Below, one piece after another: positions 18,052 through 27,671 of a stretch of 64,000 nt of DNA. This DNA comes from Emticicia sp. BO119. Its GTDB lineage: Bacteria > Bacteroidota > Bacteroidia > Cytophagales > Spirosomataceae. The stretch covers positions 186,001 through 250,000 of the forward strand of contig NZ_JACETV010000002.1 of assembly GCF_013912375.1 (NCBI RefSeq), written 5' to 3'. The notes beneath the pieces were generated by a model, which worked only from the letters and a program-made list of their open reading frames with translations, was not told the origin of the DNA and searched no databases. How positions within the stretch are numbered: the stretch's first letter is position 1; each line of letters starts with the position of its first letter. The translations under genes and the position numbers were made by a program.

Positions 18052-18792
18052 TTATTTAAGCAAATCCCATTTAAATACGCCCGTTTTAGTGAGTAAATAC
18101 AAAACAGACACCCTTAATACGCCAAGTCCATATTTAGAGCTTCTGACAAAGTTTATAGATGAGGCTTCTTCAAAATATTTAGTCGGGCAGGTAACTTCTG
18201 CTATTTCGTAGCCTTTGTAGAATATCTGTGCAATCATTTCATTGTCGAAAATAAAATCATCATCACATTTCTTAAAGGGAACTGTTTCCAGAACCTGTCT
18301 TGAAAATGCCCGGTAGCCTGTATGATACTCTGATAGTTTCTGACCCATCAGTAAGTTCTGAGTGAAAGTCAGGAAGCGGTTGGCAATATATTTATACATG
18401 GGCATACCTCCTTTAAGTGCTCCTTTGCCGAGGATTCTCGAGCCAAAAACAACAGGATAAAGGTTTTCGCCAATAATACTTACCATAGCTCTTATTAATT
18501 TGGGAGTATATTGGTAATCAGGGTGAACCATTACTACGATGTCGGCGCCTATTTCAAGGGCTTTGGTGTAGCAGGTTTTCTGGTTTCCTCCATAGCCTTT
18601 ATTTACATCGTGTCGGATGACATAATGGATGTTTAATCGTTTGGCTACTTCAGCAGTATCGTCCGGGCTGTAGTCGTCTACTAAAATTACTTCATCAACA
18701 ATATCAAAGGGAATTTCTCTATAAGTTCGTTCAAGTGTTTGAGAAGCCCGATAAGCGGGCATCACAATTACTACTTTTTTATTATTATACAT
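18052..18792 (-). CDS. Family 2 glycosyltransferase (dolichyl-phosphate-mannose-synthase-like)
   Basis: 246 residues of GT-A fold: VVIVMPAYRASQTLERT at the nucleotide end, VDDYSPDDT, then HPDYQYTPKL as the DxD-like region (HPD) and FGSRILGKGALKGGMP, YHTGYRAF toward the acceptor site. These match the DPM1/DPG-synthase branch that transfers a sugar to polyprenyl phosphate. There are no C-terminal transmembrane helices, so it is the soluble, peripheral type. The donor sugar cannot be told. Single gene with a terminator downstream. Confidence 0.9.
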   Translation of the reverse strand: MYNNKKVVIVMPAYRASQTLERTYREIPFDIVDEVILVDDYSPDDTAEVAKRLNIHYVIRHDVNKGYGGNQKTCYTKALEIGADIVVMVHPDYQYTPKLIRAMVSIIGENLYPVVFGSRILGKGALKGGMPMYKYIANRFLTFTQNLLMGQKLSEYHTGYRAFSRQVLETVPFKKCDDDFIFDNEMIAQIFYKGYEIAEVTCPTKYFEEASSINFVRSSKYGLGVLRVSVLYLLTKTGVFKWDLLK

Positions 18793-18993
18793 AAATTATT
18801 GAGTTTTCGGTGCTAATTTGCGGCCGATTTGTGGTGAAATATCACCCTTTTAGAATTGGGTTGCAAAATAGGTTATGTTTCTTTTTATTTCCAAGAATAA
18901 ATTATTTTGCAGTTCACTATGAACAGGCAAACAAAATGCCAAATACTAACAATTAACACACGGATTCAAATTTCGTAACAGCAATTTTTTACT

Positions 18994-20055
18994 ATGACAT
19001 TATCAAGTGAGACTATATTTTTTATAGGATTTTCGATTTTTGTAGCGTTTGTGATGGCTCTTGACTTAGGTGCATTCAGTAAGTCCAAAAGCCATGTGGT
19101 GAGTTTTAAAGAAGCAGGTATCTGGAGTGCTGTCTGGGTAACTTTAGCCGTTGCTTTTTTCTTTTTTCTCCGCCAGTATGGTTATCTGATTCATGATATT
19201 AGTGACGTGTCTCATTTGCATGATATAAAAGAAAAATATTATGAGACATTAAAACTCCCACCTAATTTTGATGCGGCACTACGGGCTTTTCAGAATAGTA
19301 TGGCGATTGACTATCTGACTGGTTATCTGACAGAATACTCATTATCTGTGGATAATATTTTTGTATTTATTCTGATCTTCAATTCTTTTGGCGTTCATAA
19401 GAGATTTTATAAAAAAGTATTGGTATGGGGTATTTTAGGCTCTATTATCTTACGCTTTATTTTTATTTTTGTTGGAGCGGCTCTGATTCAGGAGTTTGAA
19501 TGGATTTTGTATCTCTTTGGTGCTTTTCTGATTTATACCGGGGTTAACATCTTGCGGAATAACGAGGAAGAGGAGGTTATGGATCCGGCACACCACCCGA
19601 TTGTAAAGTTTGCTTCCAAGTACTTAAATGTTTATAAACGCAATGTTATTGACCATTTTCTGGTCTATAACAAGCGTTATAAAAAATGGTATATAACCCC
19701 ATTATTTTTGGTAATGTTAGTGATTGCCGGTACTGATGTTGTTTTTGCAGTTGACTCCATTCCGGCTATCTTCTCTATAACCAAAGACCCTTACATTGTT
19801 TTCTTTTCGAATGTCTTTGCTATTATGGGGCTTCGCTCTATGTTTTTCTTTTTAGCAAGTATTATGGGTCTGTTCCGATTCCTGAAATATGGTTTAGGCG
19901 TCTTATTGAGCTTTATCGGTGTCAAAATGCTTTTACATCACCAACTGACAGCAGTAGGATTTACGAATGTTCATTCGTTATTGGTTATTATAGGGATTCT
20001 TGTGATAAGTATTGGGGCAAGTGTGGTATTTCCTGAGAAAAAACAAACCGAATAA
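18994..20055 (+). CDS. TerC/Alx-family membrane protein
   Basis: 353 residues with about nine membrane segments. Family hallmarks: LTEYSLSVDNIFVFILIF and later VIAGTDVVFAVDSIPAIF, which place paired acidic residues in the membrane, followed by FAIMGLRSMFF. TerC/Alx proteins export Mn2+ or help metal loading of secreted enzymes, and were first seen in tellurite resistance; no ter operon is present here. I looked for a yybP-ykoY-like manganese riboswitch in the 200-bp leader and saw no convincing one. A terminator follows at once. Confidence 0.93.
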   Translation: MTLSSETIFFIGFSIFVAFVMALDLGAFSKSKSHVVSFKEAGIWSAVWVTLAVAFFFFLRQYGYLIHDISDVSHLHDIKEKYYETLKLPPNFDAALRAFQNSMAIDYLTGYLTEYSLSVDNIFVFILIFNSFGVHKRFYKKVLVWGILGSIILRFIFIFVGAALIQEFEWILYLFGAFLIYTGVNILRNNEEEEVMDPAHHPIVKFASKYLNVYKRNVIDHFLVYNKRYKKWYITPLFLVMLVIAGTDVVFAVDSIPAIFSITKDPYIVFFSNVFAIMGLRSMFFFLASIMGLFRFLKYGLGVLLSFIGVKMLLHHQLTAVGFTNVHSLLVIIGILVISIGASVVFPEKKQTE

Positions 20056-20061
20056 TAGTTG

Positions 20062-20095
20062 AGTAACACGGAATGATAGTGTCATTCCGTGTTAC
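20062..20095. terminator. Terminator overlapping the 3' end of the helicase gene
   Basis: Arms GTAACACGGAATGA and TCATTCCGTGTTAC are perfect. The right arm contains the stop codon and last codons of the leftward helicase gene, so one DNA segment encodes R-N-T-E-stop and terminates the rightward terC transcript. Confidence 0.75.
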
Positions 20096-23000
20096 GGCTC
20101 CAAAGCCTTTCAAATTTCCAACCCTTTGCCCGCAGACTTATCGGCAGATAAGCATGCGCATCTTTAGGTGTAATGCTCTCATAATATAAATCATCATCTG
20201 TCAAAATCAGTGATTCGTAGGTGTCGGCTTCTTTTACTGTAATATCTGCAAAAGGTAGCTCCAGATAAAAACCCTGGTTTTGCTGGACTAACTGATTTTT
20301 CAGAAGCCATCGTGTATTGAATTTTTCGGTTGTATAGGGTTCAGGCCTGTAATCGCCTTGTGATACTTCGAGTGCATATTCCAGATATTTTTTCAATAAT
20401 TTCGGCCCTAAGTTCTGAGACTGGTCGACCTGTAACTGATGAGGGAGAATACTACTCACAATATAAATGAATTCTCTTGCACGGGTAATTGCCACATTCA
20501 ATCGGTTTTCACCTCCCTGCTGATTCAGGCTACCAAAATTCATTAGCAATTTACCTTTCAGGTTAGGTGCATAGCCTACTGAGAAAATCACAATGTCGTA
20601 TTCATCTCCCTGGATATTTTCTATATTCTTAATAATACCCCAACCTTCGCCCAAAACGGGCGAAATGGTCTGATAAATCAGATCAGCCTGTTTGAAATTG
20701 AATGTAACTACCCCGATTGTTTTTGATGGAGCTCTGCGTTTCAAATCTTCTACAATTTCTAATACCTTTTGTGCCTCAGTCGGATTCGTATTGTTTTCCC
20801 AGAAACCATCCAGTTTAATATAACTGATTGCAGGTTTATTCTTGCTGATTTCTGTAAAATGGGGGAGCAACTGTAAAGAGTTTTTATAAAAATGTTGATT
20901 AGAAAAATCAATAAGGTCTAACGAATGGCTACGGTAATGACCTCTTAACCATGCTTGTGGCAGGTATTGCGCGGCTAAGTCGAGCAGAGAGTCTATTTCC
21001 AGGAGATGTTCATCTTCTGCCTCTTCATCGTACCGAATCTGGTACAGATCTGTTGGTTGTAGCTGTTTAGAATCTCCGGCAATCACTACCTGTTTACCCC
21101 GATAAATAGCCGGAATGCCATTTTCGGCAAAACATTGAGAGGCTTCATCAAAAATTACTAAATCGAAAAGTGAATCAGTCGGATTCTGACTTGAGAGAGG
21201 AAAAATAGCAGAAACAGATTCAGGAGAAGCCATCCAGCATGGAATCAGTTTAAAGATTTCCTCCGAATGATTTTCCAGCAATTTCCGAACCGACCAGAGT
21301 TTACGTTTTTTGGTGGTCTGATGCTGTAATTCCCGATAAGTAACTACATTTTGCAGGCGATTAATCACCAAATCCTGATAGGTTTGTTCACGCAATTTCA
21401 GCAACAATATTTCCTGACTTAATTCCTGTTTTTTAAGTACACACTCCTGCAATTCGGTTTCTAACTGATCTACTTTTAAAGAACTGACCCCTCGTAAAAT
21501 AGGGTGTAGGGTTTCAATATGCTGAGTCCAGGCGATGCGAAGAGAGTTCAGAAAAACCCCGGTTAAATCAGAAATACTTACTTCAGAATTTTTATAGTTC
21601 AACAAGCGTTGTATCACTTCTACTTCATTCCGGTTAAAAGATTCTTTCAGTTCATCAGCCTCTACCAATAAATCAAAATTCTGTTTTAGATAAACAATGA
21701 ACTCTTGTTTATCTTCTGGTTTATTAATCAGTTTTTCAATTTGTGGGTATGACAGATAGAGTTGCCATTGCACAAATTCAAGCTTGGTATCAACTATCAG
21801 TTGGGCTAAAATCGTAAATGAATTGATAGAGAATATATTTGAACGAGTGAATGTATCAGCAGTCTGGCGGCGAATAAATTCCTCCTGCTGATAAATTCCG
21901 TAGGCTTTGTTAGCCAGCATATAATTTTGCAACTGGGTTTTAATCGTCTCCCAATTTTCCTGTTCATCAATTACAATCTCTTTTCTGGCTAATTTTTCCT
22001 TAAGGTCTTCAAAGACAATTCGCTGCTGGATTCTCTTATTTAATATATATAATCCCGACTCACTTAGCGGAAGCCTGTTCTGGGCTAACAAGATTTCAAT
22101 CTCTCTTTTGTCTTTTGAAAAGAATTTCCAGACAAGCGAGTTAAGACCGGATTGACTGGCTGAATGTGCTTTCTCAACCTTTGCTTTTCTGAATAGTAAG
22201 TCTCTTGCTGCAATGCTTTGTTCAATACCGTCTTGCGTAAACAGTTGTTCTAATTCAGCATAAATTTTTTCTAAATCTAACTGACGGTTGCTGATGAATT
22301 TCTTTTCCTGAACAATTGCCGTAAAAATCTCAACAACCTGCGCATTTTCAAAATATTTAATGAAATCCTGAACCGTATTTTCATCAAACTGATTCAGCTC
22401 GATAATAGAAAATAACTGACCATTCTTTTGCTGGAATGCGATGACGGCCTCAATCGTGTCTATGATTTTTACGAGGTCTGTAAATGTCTTTTGGCTGAAT
22501 GAGTTGCGTAATTGCCAGAAGTCATAACCGGCTTTGCTTCGCAATTTATTTTCATATTGCAGGTATCGGCTCAGCTTTCCTTCAAAATCGGCTAATTCAT
22601 GAAAAGGGAAAGCGCGATATAGGTCTTGTAATTCGATTTGTGGTTTATTCAGACTACTGCTCAGATATAGCTCCTTTACAGAAGTGCCGCAAATGGATTC
22701 GTTAAAAAGGGCATCTTTCAGGCTTTGCAATTCTTCGGAAATCTTATCAATTCTACGACTGATTTGTGTGAAATTCCGCTCCAGAAAAATGGCATCAAGC
22801 CCTTTGTTTTTCTTCTGGAAATCTTCAATTCGTTCGATCTGTCCGGCAATTTTTTCGAAAAGTGCTTTTCTGTCATTCTTGAAATCATGAATCAAGGCCA
22901 CAAAATCGGTCATAGCTACTTTTTGCAGGCGTTGATAAACTGTATCTAAGGCTACCCGCTTCTGACAAACCACTAATACTCTTTTCCCGCGTGCCGTGAA

Positions 23001-23987
23001 ATCGGCAATCAGATTGGCAATCATTTGTGATTTACCTGTGCCAGGAGGCCCCTGTACTACAATTGAATAGCCTTCTTTTACCTGTTTGATAGCATCTTCC
23101 TGAGAGGCGTCAATGGCAAAAGGTAAAAAAGCTGTTTCTTCTTTAAAAACTGGTCGGGGATTGGGTGGAGAGGAGTGCTGAAAAAGTTCTTCAAAGGTAT
23201 CTAATTCAAAATGTCCCTCTTCGGCATTTTTGATGAGTTCTTCATAATCAGGTACAAGATAGGAGCCCGCCTGCGGGAAAATACCCAATACCGCCTGAGG
23301 ATACAATTTTAACTCTCCATTGCGCTCACTGCTATCAAGTTCGGCCTTTGATAATTTTTCAAAATCAATCAGTTGGTTCTGGAAAAGGTCCTGATTAAAG
23401 TTAATCTCAACTGGACTATCCTTCAGTAATTCATATAATTGCGTACGGAAAGCCAGGCTATCTTTGTCAAAATCCTCGAACGATTTCTCCAACCATTCGT
23501 CAGGTAGTTTTATCTGGTTGAAATAGGAATACGCTAATAAAAAGCTTCTGTTCAAGCTCTCCGGCTCGTCCCGTTGCTCTAAAATCCATTTTTTACCATT
23601 GGTTTTTAGTGTAACCGGAAAAAATAGTAGCGGACAGCGCACGGTAGTACCATCAGATAATTTACCTTTTACAAACGGATAAGCCACATATAAATCTTTC
23701 GCTCCACGTTCTTCTTCAATAAAACTCTCAGTTCTTGCCAGTTTACGTAGGCGTTGGCTTACTTCGTTTACTTTATCGTAGCGGCTATCCTGTACATCGC
23801 ACAGCAGAATCTGGTTTTTCTGACTGATTAACTGATGGATATAGTCAAATGAAGGTTTATTGTCTAAAAAATTCAGACCATGTAAATCAAGAAATTGTTC
23901 CTGAGGTAAATTTAATAGCAAAAGCGACCTGTTACGTGAAGTAAGGTTAGTCAGCCGACGAAGGTATGTTTTTAGTAGTTTTTGCAA
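20082..23987 (-). CDS. DUF4011-type superfamily 1 helicase with degenerate nuclease-like C-terminus
   Basis: A 1301-residue protein. The N-terminus (YLRRLTNLTSRNRSLLL) resembles the start of DUF4011. Walker A is QGPPGTGKSQM near residue 312, Walker B DEASQCF near 946, then GDSKQLQPTD and the arginine-finger motif LNVAITRARE near 1166, so this is a UPF1/Dna2-like SF1 ATPase with a ~600-residue, partly coiled insert between motifs. The last ~70 residues end AKGWKFERLWSRN, like the tail of Vsr/MTES_1575-type endonucleases fused to DUF4011 helicases, but the catalytic residues look altered (ILTDDDLYYES). The start is TTG, 1 bp past the upstream stop; no ATG exists before the conserved region. Relatives occur in phage-defence loci, so a defence role is possible, not shown. 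Confidence 0.85.
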   Translation of the reverse strand: MQKLLKTYLRRLTNLTSRNRSLLLLNLPQEQFLDLHGLNFLDNKPSFDYIHQLISQKNQILLCDVQDSRYDKVNEVSQRLRKLARTESFIEEERGAKDLYVAYPFVKGKLSDGTTVRCPLLFFPVTLKTNGKKWILEQRDEPESLNRSFLLAYSYFNQIKLPDEWLEKSFEDFDKDSLAFRTQLYELLKDSPVEINFNQDLFQNQLIDFEKLSKAELDSSERNGELKLYPQAVLGIFPQAGSYLVPDYEELIKNAEEGHFELDTFEELFQHSSPPNPRPVFKEETAFLPFAIDASQEDAIKQVKEGYSIVVQGPPGTGKSQMIANLIADFTARGKRVLVVCQKRVALDTVYQRLQKVAMTDFVALIHDFKNDRKALFEKIAGQIERIEDFQKKNKGLDAIFLERNFTQISRRIDKISEELQSLKDALFNESICGTSVKELYLSSSLNKPQIELQDLYRAFPFHELADFEGKLSRYLQYENKLRSKAGYDFWQLRNSFSQKTFTDLVKIIDTIEAVIAFQQKNGQLFSIIELNQFDENTVQDFIKYFENAQVVEIFTAIVQEKKFISNRQLDLEKIYAELEQLFTQDGIEQSIAARDLLFRKAKVEKAHSASQSGLNSLVWKFFSKDKREIEILLAQNRLPLSESGLYILNKRIQQRIVFEDLKEKLARKEIVIDEQENWETIKTQLQNYMLANKAYGIYQQEEFIRRQTADTFTRSNIFSINSFTILAQLIVDTKLEFVQWQLYLSYPQIEKLINKPEDKQEFIVYLKQNFDLLVEADELKESFNRNEVEVIQRLLNYKNSEVSISDLTGVFLNSLRIAWTQHIETLHPILRGVSSLKVDQLETELQECVLKKQELSQEILLLKLREQTYQDLVINRLQNVVTYRELQHQTTKKRKLWSVRKLLENHSEEIFKLIPCWMASPESVSAIFPLSSQNPTDSLFDLVIFDEASQCFAENGIPAIYRGKQVVIAGDSKQLQPTDLYQIRYDEEAEDEHLLEIDSLLDLAAQYLPQAWLRGHYRSHSLDLIDFSNQHFYKNSLQLLPHFTEISKNKPAISYIKLDGFWENNTNPTEAQKVLEIVEDLKRRAPSKTIGVVTFNFKQADLIYQTISPVLGEGWGIIKNIENIQGDEYDIVIFSVGYAPNLKGKLLMNFGSLNQQGGENRLNVAITRAREFIYIVSSILPHQLQVDQSQNLGPKLLKKYLEYALEVSQGDYRPEPYTTEKFNTRWLLKNQLVQQNQGFYLELPFADITVKEADTYESLILTDDDLYYESITPKDAHAYLPISLRAKGWKFERLWSRNTE

Positions 23988-23988
23988 T

Positions 23989-24246
23989 TTATTTATTAAT
24001 ACCGGGTATTTCTTCTATAATTTTTTTTGTCTTTTCTGAAACGAGTTTTATGGCGTTTATAGTATCCTTGTTCAAAAAGGTTCCCACCGTATTGGTAACC
24101 TTTTCAGGTTTCAATTGAATTGTTAATGCGCTGATTTTCAGCAATTTATCTCCATTCTCATTCAAAAAGGTTCCCACCATATAGGTAACGTTTTTTGGTT
24201 CCGTTTTAACGGCTGATAATTTGACACAAGCTGAAATTACCTGCAT
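23989..24246 (-). CDS. Small repeat ORF upstream of the helicase (85 residues)
   Basis: The ORF starts at an ATG preceded by AAAGGAAGC, a fair ribosome binding site, and stops 1 bp before the helicase TTG, so translation could be coupled. Its product is built of two 30-residue repeats: NVTYMVGTFLNENGDKLLKI and KVTNTVGTFLNKDTINAIKL, with VGTFLN at residues 24-29 and 54-59. I recognise no family. The repeat is also visible in DNA, where each copy is itself a dyad, so the ORF might be incidental to palindromic repeat elements. Coding status is about even odds. Confidence 0.5.
   Translation of the reverse strand: MQVISACVKLSAVKTEPKNVTYMVGTFLNENGDKLLKISALTIQLKPEKVTNTVGTFLNKDTINAIKLVSEKTKKIIEEIPGINK
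24071..24195. repeat. Two imperfect 90-bp-spaced dyad repeats
   Basis: Copies begin at 24071 and 24161, both TTCAAAAAGGTTCCCACC, then TAT, GGTAAC and a T-run. Within each copy AAAAGGTT pairs with AACCTTTT (24075-24104) or AACGTTTT (24165-24194). Spacing is exactly 30 codons of the overlapping small ORF. Confidence 0.7.
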
Positions 24247-24792
24247 TGCTTCCTTTGGCTGGGGGCTCTTTTTCTTCTTCCACGCTTATGTGTTGTTATG
24301 TGGACATTTATTTGTGAATTGTTACCCAAGACCGGGCGCCTTTAAATTTCCGGTTTAAGATTCTGTTTTCAAAGTGTTTGTGGAGTTTTTTGTTGAAATT
24401 GAACTCTTGGTGGAATACTGTGTATTTTGTTGTCTTATAATGATATAATATTTGTTCTGAGTGAGCTAAATCAACACATTTTTGAAGAAAAGAAATAAAG
24501 CTGAATACTGTCATTTCGTAAAGGGTAAGAGTTTACAAGAATCTATATTTCATGAGTCTCTTTTAAGTTTCTTTGAATAAGGTCAATACAAAATTCATTC
24601 TAAACCTAACAGATATAAAACCATTTATCAATGTTTAACACACCTTAACATTTTCTGTTTGGATTAAATTATTTATTTCGGTTAATTCGTTATAAGAAAA
24701 TTAAAAACGACAGAGTAGGTATAGGCTACAAAACTTATGCTTATTTTGGCGTTTCTTTGTATGTATATTATTCCTTATTACACCTCAAAATT
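24247..24792. other. AT-rich intergenic region upstream of the M16 protease gene
   Basis: 545 bp. A 68-codon minus-strand frame (24308-24514) is open but has no recognisable features and I do not call it. No clear promoter pair, tRNA or palindrome was found; the last 150 bp are T-rich and probably contain the protease promoter. Confidence 0.45.
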
Positions 24793-27654
24793 ATGTTAAA
24801 AACCTACCGACAATTTCCAATCAGGCAGATTGCTATTACTTTGCTTGTAGGACTTTTCTTGTTTGGCGGCGATGCTTTTGCCCAGAAAAAAAACAAGAAA
24901 AAAAGAAAGAAAAAAGGCGACGTTACGGCTATGGCTGAAAAACCGGTGATTCCGGATCCGGTAAAAGTTACTTCGGTTGAAGGAATTACAGAGTATGTAT
25001 TAGGCAATGGACTGAGAGTATTGATGTTCCCGGACCCATCTAAACAAACTGTTACTGTAAACATTACCTATCTGGTAGGGTCCCGCCACGAAGGTTATGG
25101 CGAAACGGGGATGGCTCACTTATTGGAGCATATGGTATTTAAAGGGTCGACCAAACACACCAATATTCCGCAGGAACTGACCGATCATGGTGCCCGCCCG
25201 AATGGTACAACCTGGCTTGACCGTACGAATTATTTCGAGACTTTCTCGGCTACTGAAGAAAACCTGAAATGGGCATTAGATCTCGAATCAGACCGTATGG
25301 TAAATTCATTTATTAAGAAAGAAGATCTGGAAAAAGAGTTTTCGGTAGTAAGAAATGAATTTGAAATGGGTGAAAATGACCCGGAAAGTGTATTGAGCGA
25401 GAGAGTGATTGCAACCGCTTATTTATGGCACAACTATGGTAACTCAACCATCGGGTCACGCGAAGATATTGAGCGCGTGCCTATTGATAATCTACAAGCA
25501 TTTTACAAAAAATATTATCAACCAGATAACGCTGTATTGTTGGTAGCCGGAAAAATTGATGAAGCCAAAACCATTAAAATGGTGAACGAATACTTTGGCT
25601 ATATCCCACGCCCGACACGCGTTTTACAACCTACTTATACTGTTGAACCTGTGCAGGATGGCGAACGTTCGGTAACCTTGCGCCGTGTGGGTGATGTACA
25701 AGCGATAGGAGTGGCGTATCATATCTGTGGTAATTCTCACCCTGATTATCCGGCTTTAGATATTTTACAAGGTATCCTGACCAGCGAACCAGCAGGTAAA
25801 ATTTACAAGGCATTGGTTGAAACTAAAAAAGCATCAAACCAATATGCTTACTCATTTACGAATAAAGACCCGACATTTTTATACTTCGGTGCGGCCGTAT
25901 TGAAAGATAAAGATATGGAGGATGCCAAAAAGACGATGCTGGCTACTTTAGATGCGGTGCCCACAATGGAAATTACCAAAGAAGATGTTGACCGTGCCAA
26001 GAATGAAATTCTGAAAACCCTTGAACTGACTTTACGTAATACGGAAAGAACGGGTCTGCAATTGAGTGAATACATTGGTGCGGGCGACTGGCGTCTGGTA
26101 TATATCTACCGGGACGCTATTGAAAAAATAACTCCTGCCGATGTAGCACGTGTAGCGAAATTCTACTTCAAACCATCGAACCGTACTATTGGTTTGTTTG
26201 TACCTGAAGAAACCCCTGACCGGGTTAAAGTACCTGAAGCACCGAATGTTGATGATTTAGTAAAAAACTACAAAGGCCGTGCTGTAGTAGCGCAGGGAGA
26301 GGCATTTGACCCATCTCCGGCTAATATTGAGAGCCGCACCAAGCGTGGACAAGAGCCTAATGGTCTGGAATATGCTTTGTTACAAAAATCAACACGTGGG
26401 AATACAGTAAGAGCCAATATCACTTTAAGAATCGGTGATGAGCAAAGTTTACAAAATAAACAAACCATTGCGTCGTTTACCGCTTCTATGTTGAATAAAG
26501 GTACTAAAAGCCTGAATCGCCAGCAAATCAAGGATAGTCTGGATAAAATCAAATCGCAGGTATTTGTAGGTGGCGGGGGTAATAATATTGTTGTCAATAT
26601 CGAATCGAGTAAAGATAACTTACCCAAAGCTTTAGCGATTGTTACTGACATTCTGAAAAATCCGGAATTTGATGCCAACGAGTTTGAGAAACTCAGACAA
26701 GAAAACATTGCCCAGATAGAAGCGCAAAAAAGTGACCCGCAAGGGCTGGCTCTTACAGCATTCCAACGTACAATGAACCCCTATCCAAAGAGCGATGTGC
26801 GTTATGTGGGGACCTTAGACGAACAATTGGAAAACGTGAAAAATGTGAAACTGGAAGATGTAAAAAAATTCTATGCTGATTTCTATGGTGCTTCGGCAGC
26901 TACGGTTTCAGTAGTAGGTGATTTTGATGAACCAACCGTTAAAAATATTATCAGTTCTGATTTAGGCAACTGGAAAAACCCGATTCCGTTCAAACGTATT
27001 CAGGCGGTTTATCAGAATATTGCGCCAACGGCCAATGCTATTAAAACACCTGACAAAGCCAATGCGTTGTTTCTGGCAGGCTTAAACTTGCCTTTGCAGG
27101 ATACAGACGTTGATTACCCCGCACTTATCTTAGGAAACTATATGTTAGGCGGGGGCTTCTTAAGCTCTCGTCTGGCAGTCAGAATCCGTCAGAAAGAGGG
27201 AATCAGCTATGGAGTAGGTTCCCAATTATCAGGTGCACCATTCGATAAATCAGGTAGTTTTATGACTTACGCAATTTATGCCCCTGAAAACGCTGAGAAA
27301 CTGGAAAAAGCCTTTTATGAAGAAATGAACAAGGTAGTAACAGAGGGTTTTACAGAAGACGAACTGAAAGCAGCTAAATCAGGCTGGTTACAGAGCCGTA
27401 GTGTATCCCGCTCGCAAGACAATGAGTTGTCAAGTCGTTTAAATAGCTACCTATATTATGATAGAACCTTAGCATTTGATGCTGACTTTGAGAAAAAAGT
27501 AGAAGCTTTGACAGCAGAACAGGTAAATGCTGCGATGAAAAAACACGTTGACCCTAAGAAAATTTCTATCGTAAAAGCGGGAGATTTCGATAAAAAACCG
27601 GCAACGGGTACAACAGGTACAACATCTGGCGTGCAGGGAAGTAGCAAGAACTAA
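24793..27654 (+). CDS. M16-family zinc metallopeptidase, two-domain, exported
   Basis: 953 residues from the ATG at 24793; the 12 upstream codons in frame do not look like part of a signal peptide. A signal peptide (to DAFAQ) is followed by a very basic stretch (KKNKKKRKKKGD). The first M16 domain has the inverted zinc motif HLLEH (H109, E112, H113) and the distal glutamates in FSVVRNEFEMGE. The second half contains an inactive M16 domain starting near residue 520 and ending with GGGFLSSRLAVRIRQKEGISYGV. This is the pitrilysin-like fused form, probably periplasmic, degrading peptides. Confidence 0.95.
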   Translation: MLKTYRQFPIRQIAITLLVGLFLFGGDAFAQKKNKKKRKKKGDVTAMAEKPVIPDPVKVTSVEGITEYVLGNGLRVLMFPDPSKQTVTVNITYLVGSRHEGYGETGMAHLLEHMVFKGSTKHTNIPQELTDHGARPNGTTWLDRTNYFETFSATEENLKWALDLESDRMVNSFIKKEDLEKEFSVVRNEFEMGENDPESVLSERVIATAYLWHNYGNSTIGSREDIERVPIDNLQAFYKKYYQPDNAVLLVAGKIDEAKTIKMVNEYFGYIPRPTRVLQPTYTVEPVQDGERSVTLRRVGDVQAIGVAYHICGNSHPDYPALDILQGILTSEPAGKIYKALVETKKASNQYAYSFTNKDPTFLYFGAAVLKDKDMEDAKKTMLATLDAVPTMEITKEDVDRAKNEILKTLELTLRNTERTGLQLSEYIGAGDWRLVYIYRDAIEKITPADVARVAKFYFKPSNRTIGLFVPEETPDRVKVPEAPNVDDLVKNYKGRAVVAQGEAFDPSPANIESRTKRGQEPNGLEYALLQKSTRGNTVRANITLRIGDEQSLQNKQTIASFTASMLNKGTKSLNRQQIKDSLDKIKSQVFVGGGGNNIVVNIESSKDNLPKALAIVTDILKNPEFDANEFEKLRQENIAQIEAQKSDPQGLALTAFQRTMNPYPKSDVRYVGTLDEQLENVKNVKLEDVKKFYADFYGASAATVSVVGDFDEPTVKNIISSDLGNWKNPIPFKRIQAVYQNIAPTANAIKTPDKANALFLAGLNLPLQDTDVDYPALILGNYMLGGGFLSSRLAVRIRQKEGISYGVGSQLSGAPFDKSGSFMTYAIYAPENAEKLEKAFYEEMNKVVTEGFTEDELKAAKSGWLQSRSVSRSQDNELSSRLNSYLYYDRTLAFDADFEKKVEALTAEQVNAAMKKHVDPKKISIVKAGDFDKKPATGTTGTTSGVQGSSKN

Positions 27655-27671
27655 TAGGAATTTATTCTTAT

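Noticed and set aside
18793-18993. Manganese (yybP-ykoY) riboswitch before the TerC gene
   Set aside because: The conserved loop sequences of that class could not be found in the leader.
24308-24514. 68-codon minus-strand ORF upstream of the repeat ORF
   Set aside because: No signal, motif or coding bias that I can see; AT-rich spacer with chance open frame.
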